Below are positions 60,665 to 64,000 of a DNA stretch of 64,000 nucleotides, piece after piece. Positions within the stretch are counted from its first letter, which is position 1. The number at the start of each line of letters is the position of its first letter. The notes below the pieces were generated by a model that saw only the letters and a list, made by a program, of their open reading frames with translations, was not told the origin of the DNA and made no database searches. The stretch is from an uncultured Lachnospiraceae bacterium. GTDB taxonomy: Bacteria; Bacillota; Clostridia; Lachnospirales; Lachnospiraceae. Location of the stretch: the NCBI GenBank assembly GCA_910577045.1, contig CAJTLB010000006.1:133129-197128 (forward strand), in the 5' to 3' direction. A program made the position numbers and the translations under genes.

Positions 60665-61806
60665 TTTGCTTCCCCTAGGCTATAAAGCTCTATCTCCCTT
60701 GTATAGTCATTTGTGTTTTCTAATCCACAAATTTGCTTTACTTTTTCCTCATCCATACCATAATCATTTGTAAGTGTATACATTAATGTTTCTTTTAATT
60801 CTTCCATTTCTGCTGTTAAATTATAGGCGGCAGCATAATCTAAAAATTCATAATAAATTGTCATGCCCTTCATTAACGCATCTAATGCTTCTTTTTTCAT
60901 TTGCAGGCTTTTATAATTAACATAAGAATCATATTGCCTATCTAGCCTTGTTAAAAGCCTCACTTGATCGTAAAACATCTGATCCTTTTCTTTTAACTCC
61001 ATCCCTAGCAACACTTGATATGCTTCCTCATATTTTTTGCTCGAAAAATAATTTTGTGCCCTATTTAACGAATGTTGGTACGCATATGTATTTGATAAAA
61101 CCATAACAAGTAATGACATTACAACAATTAATGTTGCCATAAACATAAGAAACGCTGGTTTTAATTTTACTCTTTCTTCTGGCTCTCTTTTTGCTGCTAA
61201 TTCTGCCTTTTTCTCTTTTTTTGCCTGATCCTTTTGCGCTTTTGCCTGTTTCCTCTTTTTATCTACTTCTGCTTTTGCTGCTTTTGCCGCCTTCTTATCT
61301 TCTTGTTTCTTCGCCTGATCCTGTTCTTTCTTTTGTTGTGCCAGTTTCTTTTTTTCTTCTTGCTCTGCCTTCTTTTTTTGTTCTAATTTTTCTTCTTCCT
61401 CTAAGTCTACTACTTCTACCCTAAAAAATATATCCTTTATCTTTTGGGCAAAACTTCTATTATCTTCTTTCTTTTTCTTTTTTGCTTTCTTTTTCTTGCC
61501 TTTTTTCTCCTCTAATGGTTTTTCTTGCCCTTCTCCCCTAATTTCTTGTACAATCGAATCAAGCGAATCCAACAAATCTTTATCCAATTTTCCTGTTTCT
61601 GGCATCATTCCTGCCAAGCCTTCTTTTAGCATTTCTTGGACTTTTTTATCTGCTGCTTCATCTAGTTCTTCTTCTGATATCTCTTCTGGCTGCTTTTCTT
61701 CTGTTTTCTTTTTTTCTCCTGTATCATCTTGGGATATCTGCTCTAATAAACTATCTAAATACTCTTCATCTGAATTTTCGGAAAAGCTTTTATTTTCTTC
61801 TGCCAT
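60661..61806 (-). CDS. Lysine-rich single-pass membrane protein, unknown function
   Basis: A 381-residue protein I do not recognise. Residues 1-90 are acidic with Glu/Asp repeats; about 95-215 is a long, very Lys/Ala/Glu-rich coiled-coil-like stretch with poly-Lys runs; one membrane segment lies at about 222-240 (FLMFMATLIVVMSLLVMVLS); the outer 140 residues (ALNRAQ.. YQVLLGMELKEKDQMFYDQV) look like a TPR-type helical domain. The start is ATG 61806 with AAGGAG eight bases upstream; a GTG three codons earlier overlaps that site. It overlaps hisH by 4 bases, an odd companion that suggests a recent operon join rather than a histidine role. Confidence 0.78.
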   Translation of the reverse strand: MAEENKSFSENSDEEYLDSLLEQISQDDTGEKKKTEEKQPEEISEEELDEAADKKVQEMLKEGLAGMMPETGKLDKDLLDSLDSIVQEIRGEGQEKPLEEKKGKKKKAKKKKKEDNRSFAQKIKDIFFRVEVVDLEEEEKLEQKKKAEQEEKKKLAQQKKEQDQAKKQEDKKAAKAAKAEVDKKRKQAKAQKDQAKKEKKAELAAKREPEERVKLKPAFLMFMATLIVVMSLLVMVLSNTYAYQHSLNRAQNYFSSKKYEEAYQVLLGMELKEKDQMFYDQVRLLTRLDRQYDSYVNYKSLQMKKEALDALMKGMTIYYEFLDYAAAYNLTAEMEELKETLMYTLTNDYGMDEEKVKQICGLENTNDYTREIELYSLGEAK

Positions 61807-61811
61807 GCTTT

Positions 61812-62519
61812 TCACTCCTTACCTATTTTATTCAAAAAACTAATACTATCTTCTTTTATAGAATATGTTCTTTCCTTTATCCCCATTTGTGGAAACCTTT
61901 GGTTTACCCTTGCAAATTTTGATTTTTGGTTTAAAAATGCAATTTTTTCAAATGGCCAGCGGATTACTGTTGGATTTTCAAAACCTTCCCCCAATTCTAA
62001 TATAAATAAATCCTTGTTTATTGTTTTTTTTAACCAATTTGTATAGGCTTCCCATTGTTTTAAATAACCTGTTTCATTATATGGCTTATTATCTACTATA
62101 TTTAATATTCCTTGTTTCCCACATATTGGACAACACAATTCTTTCCCCTGCAATATATCTTCCTTAATATTCCATATTCCATGCGAACTATCTTCACACT
62201 GCATATAATAGATACTGCCACAAGGGGCTACTATCCGTTTTTTATCAAACCCTGTATGTTCTAACATGCCATCTACATTAGTAGTAACAAGAAAATAATC
62301 TTTTCCTTCTATTAATTCTCTTAAAATTATATAGGCATCCCTATATATCTTTAAAGGCTCCCCTATTTCTTGTTGATTTAACCGAATCATTTTTTCTGCA
62401 TATGAAACAGAAATTTCTTTTTCACCAAACAACTCTGGTTTTATTTGAAGCTCTTTTCCTATCCCTATCAGAAGTATCGGATTATTTTTTATCTGATCCA
62501 CTATTTCCTGATATTCCAT
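61812..62519 (-). CDS. Divergent Sir2-family protein, class M-like
   Basis: A 235-residue sirtuin-fold protein. The NAD-binding block is TTNVDGMLEHTG (79-90), and the position of the canonical catalytic HG is filled by PCGSI (99-103), followed by MQC. A zinc ribbon CCPICGK at 129-135 follows, together with Cys108. The C-terminal LELGEGFENPTVIRWPFEKI (about 174-193) resembles the class M sirtuins (SirTM) that ADP-ribosylate lipoyl proteins. The N-terminal glycine loop is degenerate (LIGIGKEL for GAGAGLS). No macrodomain, GcvH-L or lipoate ligase gene is nearby. Activity is uncertain. Confidence 0.78.
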   Translation of the reverse strand: MEYQEIVDQIKNNPILLIGIGKELQIKPELFGEKEISVSYAEKMIRLNQQEIGEPLKIYRDAYIILRELIEGKDYFLVTTNVDGMLEHTGFDKKRIVAPCGSIYYMQCEDSSHGIWNIKEDILQGKELCCPICGKQGILNIVDNKPYNETGYLKQWEAYTNWLKKTINKDLFILELGEGFENPTVIRWPFEKIAFLNQKSKFARVNQRFPQMGIKERTYSIKEDSISFLNKIGKE

Positions 62520-62544
62520 AACTTCTATCTCCTACAATGAACCG

Positions 62545-62581
62545 AAAAACTGTTGCACCTGTTATCCGTGCAACAGTTTTT
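62545..62581. terminator. cheV: Bidirectional terminator of cheV
   Basis: A 14-bp perfect stem AAAAACTGTTGCAC/GTGCAACAGTTTTT with a 9-base loop lies 3 bases after the cheV stop and functions on either strand. Confidence 0.9.
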
Positions 62582-62583
62582 TC

Positions 62584-63483
62584 TTACCTTAAAATCTTAT
62601 CTAATTCTGATACGAGATTACCTATCTCTGGCTTTGACAACTGGGCATTTGCCCCTAATGATTCCCCTTTTCTCCTCATATCATCATTTAATAAAGAGGA
62701 GAAAATAATTACTGGAATATCTCTAAGCTGAGAATCTTCACGAACTAATTTTAACAAACGATGCCCATCCATTTGTGGCATTTCAATATCTGTAATAATA
62801 CAATGTACTTTTTCACTTACAGTTCCTTCTGCTTTATACTGGTTTAATTTATCCCATGCTTCCCGTCCATTTACATATTTTTGGATATTTGAATAACCAG
62901 CCTTTTCTAAGGAATCTGTAATTAAACACATAAGCAGTGCCGAATCTTCTGCTATCATAATTGGCTCATCATTCCTGCTCCTGCCTTCCAAATACTCAAT
63001 ATCTGATACTTTTAACCCTGTTTCTGGGCTAATATCTGATACAATCTTCTCAAAGTCAAGAATAACCACTAACTTTCCATTCCATTTTACAATTCCTGTT
63101 GCAAGTGCCTGTTCTGCACTACCTACTGTTTTATCTGGAACAATAATATCACTCCAAGAAAATCTAGTAATACCATATATTTTATGTACCCGGAATGAAA
63201 CATTTAGTTTATTAAAATTTGTTATAATAAACATATCCTTTTCCGCGTCTTCGGAAGCTGGTAACTGCAGTACCTTTGCCAAATTAATTGCTGTAATAAT
63301 CTCGTCTCTTGGAATAAAAACACCCTCTACACAAGGATGCGAATTTGGTATCATTGTAATTGGCTCACTATTTGTAATTTCCCTTACCTTAGCAACATTG
63401 ATGCCATAATAATTCCCTGATACATCAAAAATAAGCAATTCAAGCTCATTTGTGCCACTTTCCAATAAAATATTTGTATCCAT
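62584..63483 (-). CDS. cheV: Chemotaxis coupling protein CheV
   Basis: A 299-residue CheW-receiver fusion that couples chemoreceptors to CheA and is phosphorylated during adaptation. The CheW-like domain covers about 12-160 (LIFDVSGNYYGINVAKVREI, then VEGVFIPRDEIITAINLAKVL). The receiver at about 172-297 has the acidic pocket in MIAEDS, the phosphoacceptor in IITDIEMPQMDGH, the Thr/Ser in IIFSSL and the Lys in LSKPE. It starts at an ATG after GGAGGG. It has its own extended -10 promoter and a strong terminator. CheA is not in this window. Confidence 0.95.
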   Translation of the reverse strand: MDTNILLESGTNELELLIFDVSGNYYGINVAKVREITNSEPITMIPNSHPCVEGVFIPRDEIITAINLAKVLQLPASEDAEKDMFIITNFNKLNVSFRVHKIYGITRFSWSDIIVPDKTVGSAEQALATGIVKWNGKLVVILDFEKIVSDISPETGLKVSDIEYLEGRSRNDEPIMIAEDSALLMCLITDSLEKAGYSNIQKYVNGREAWDKLNQYKAEGTVSEKVHCIITDIEMPQMDGHRLLKLVREDSQLRDIPVIIFSSLLNDDMRRKGESLGANAQLSKPEIGNLVSELDKILR

Positions 63484-63545
63484 ATAATCCCTCCGTCATT
63501 CGTATCATCCTAGTTACCATTTCAGAATAATACTCATTTTGTATT

Positions 63546-63554
63546 ATTATAACA
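63546..63554 (-). promoter_or_regulatory. cheV: Extended -10 promoter of cheV
   Basis: On the minus strand, TGTTATAAT matches the extended -10 consensus, 62 bases before cheV. The -35 region is AT-rich and weak. Confidence 0.5.
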
Positions 63555-63637
63555 TATACTTTCAAAAAATAATATAGAAAAGTCAGGAAATTTAAAAAAA
63601 TGTTTTTATAAAAACCAAGTAACATACTTTTTATTTT

Positions 63638-63680
63638 TAATAAAATTTAAGGGAGAATACACTCTTTGTGTACCTCCCCA
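63638..63680 (-). terminator. Terminator of the rRNA operon
   Basis: On the minus strand, GGGGAGGTACAC pairs imperfectly (two mismatches) with GTGTATTCTCCC across a 5-base loop, followed by TTAAATTTTATT. It begins about 70 bases after the 23S 3' end. Confidence 0.7.
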
Positions 63681-63750
63681 TTGATTTTTATATAATTTTG
63701 CACCCTCAAAACTGTATACTGCCTCATCCATTCTCTTTCTCTCTTTTCCT

Positions 63751-64000
<250 letters not shown>

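Noticed and set aside
62545..62581. Similarity of GTTGCAC hairpin to the IS-like end at 53.9 kb
   Set aside because: The match is limited to CTGTTGCA, and the hairpin is a complete terminator placed exactly after cheV.

Overview
The window looks like chromosome from a low-GC, spore-forming anaerobic Firmicute, most likely a Lachnospiraceae-type Clostridia. This is inference from gene content, not a database match. The supporting content is the prfA-prmC-DUF1385-rpmE-rho cluster, a DUF4364 protein, a GerW/YtfJ sporulation protein beside its DUF2953 partner, the redox repressor Rex, a very long 2-hydroxyacyl-CoA dehydratase activase, many soluble and membrane chemoreceptors with CheV, and near-consensus sigma-A promoters with strong GGAGG-type ribosome sites. 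Most genes lie on the minus strand and the window ends inside a 23S rRNA gene on that strand.

Layout. 1-3.5 kb: an ECF sigma factor with a likely autoregulated promoter and an unrecognised downstream partner, then a hybrid histidine kinase. 3.6-8.3 kb: the translation and transcription termination cluster (prfA, prmC, DUF1385, rpmE, rho). 8.6-13.6 kb: malic enzyme, a TIGR01212 radical-SAM protein and a DUF4364 protein in an overlapping plus-strand operon, then an AraC regulator divergent from a MATE exporter. 13.7-22.7 kb: a nine-gene minus-strand Wzx/Wzy-type surface polysaccharide operon (initiating sugar transferase, epimerase, four glycosyltransferases, polymerase, flippase, methyltransferase). 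23-30.4 kb: L-asparaginase and three membrane chemoreceptors with a DUF1624 membrane acyltransferase. 30.6-31.7 kb: an accessory patch with a decayed XRE regulator that still has a consensus promoter and operator, a Uma2 protein and a hairpin cluster. 31.7-43.1 kb: housekeeping genes (rlmD, lnt, yebC, MATE, CBS transporter, mazF, alr, nnr, rex, rpmB). 43.2-49.5 kb: a probable six- to seven-gene minus-strand operon from a rhomboid-like protein through pyruvate kinase to ytfIJ and a 45-residue membrane protein. 49.6-58.5 kb: the 1408-residue activase, an AAA ATPase, a GH3 glycosidase and a PocR chemoreceptor. 58.6-63.5 kb: ung, hisF, hisH, a lysine-rich membrane protein, a divergent sirtuin-fold protein and cheV. 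63.75-64 kb: the 3' end of 23S rRNA and its terminator, with no 5S gene between them.

Functional themes are surface glycan assembly, chemosensing (four receptors plus CheV, without CheA or CheW here), translation quality and termination, and anaerobic metabolism under Rex. The least explained items are the XRE relic with a TA-tract frameshift at 30.6-30.9 kb, the paired palindromes and tiny promoter-terminator cassette upstream of the polysaccharide operon, the long inverted repeat near 54.0 kb, the divergent class-M-like sirtuin at 61.8-62.5 kb, and the consensus promoter plus leader hairpin ahead of the rhomboid-pyk operon. I did not find a clearly new multi-gene system; these are leads of modest strength.
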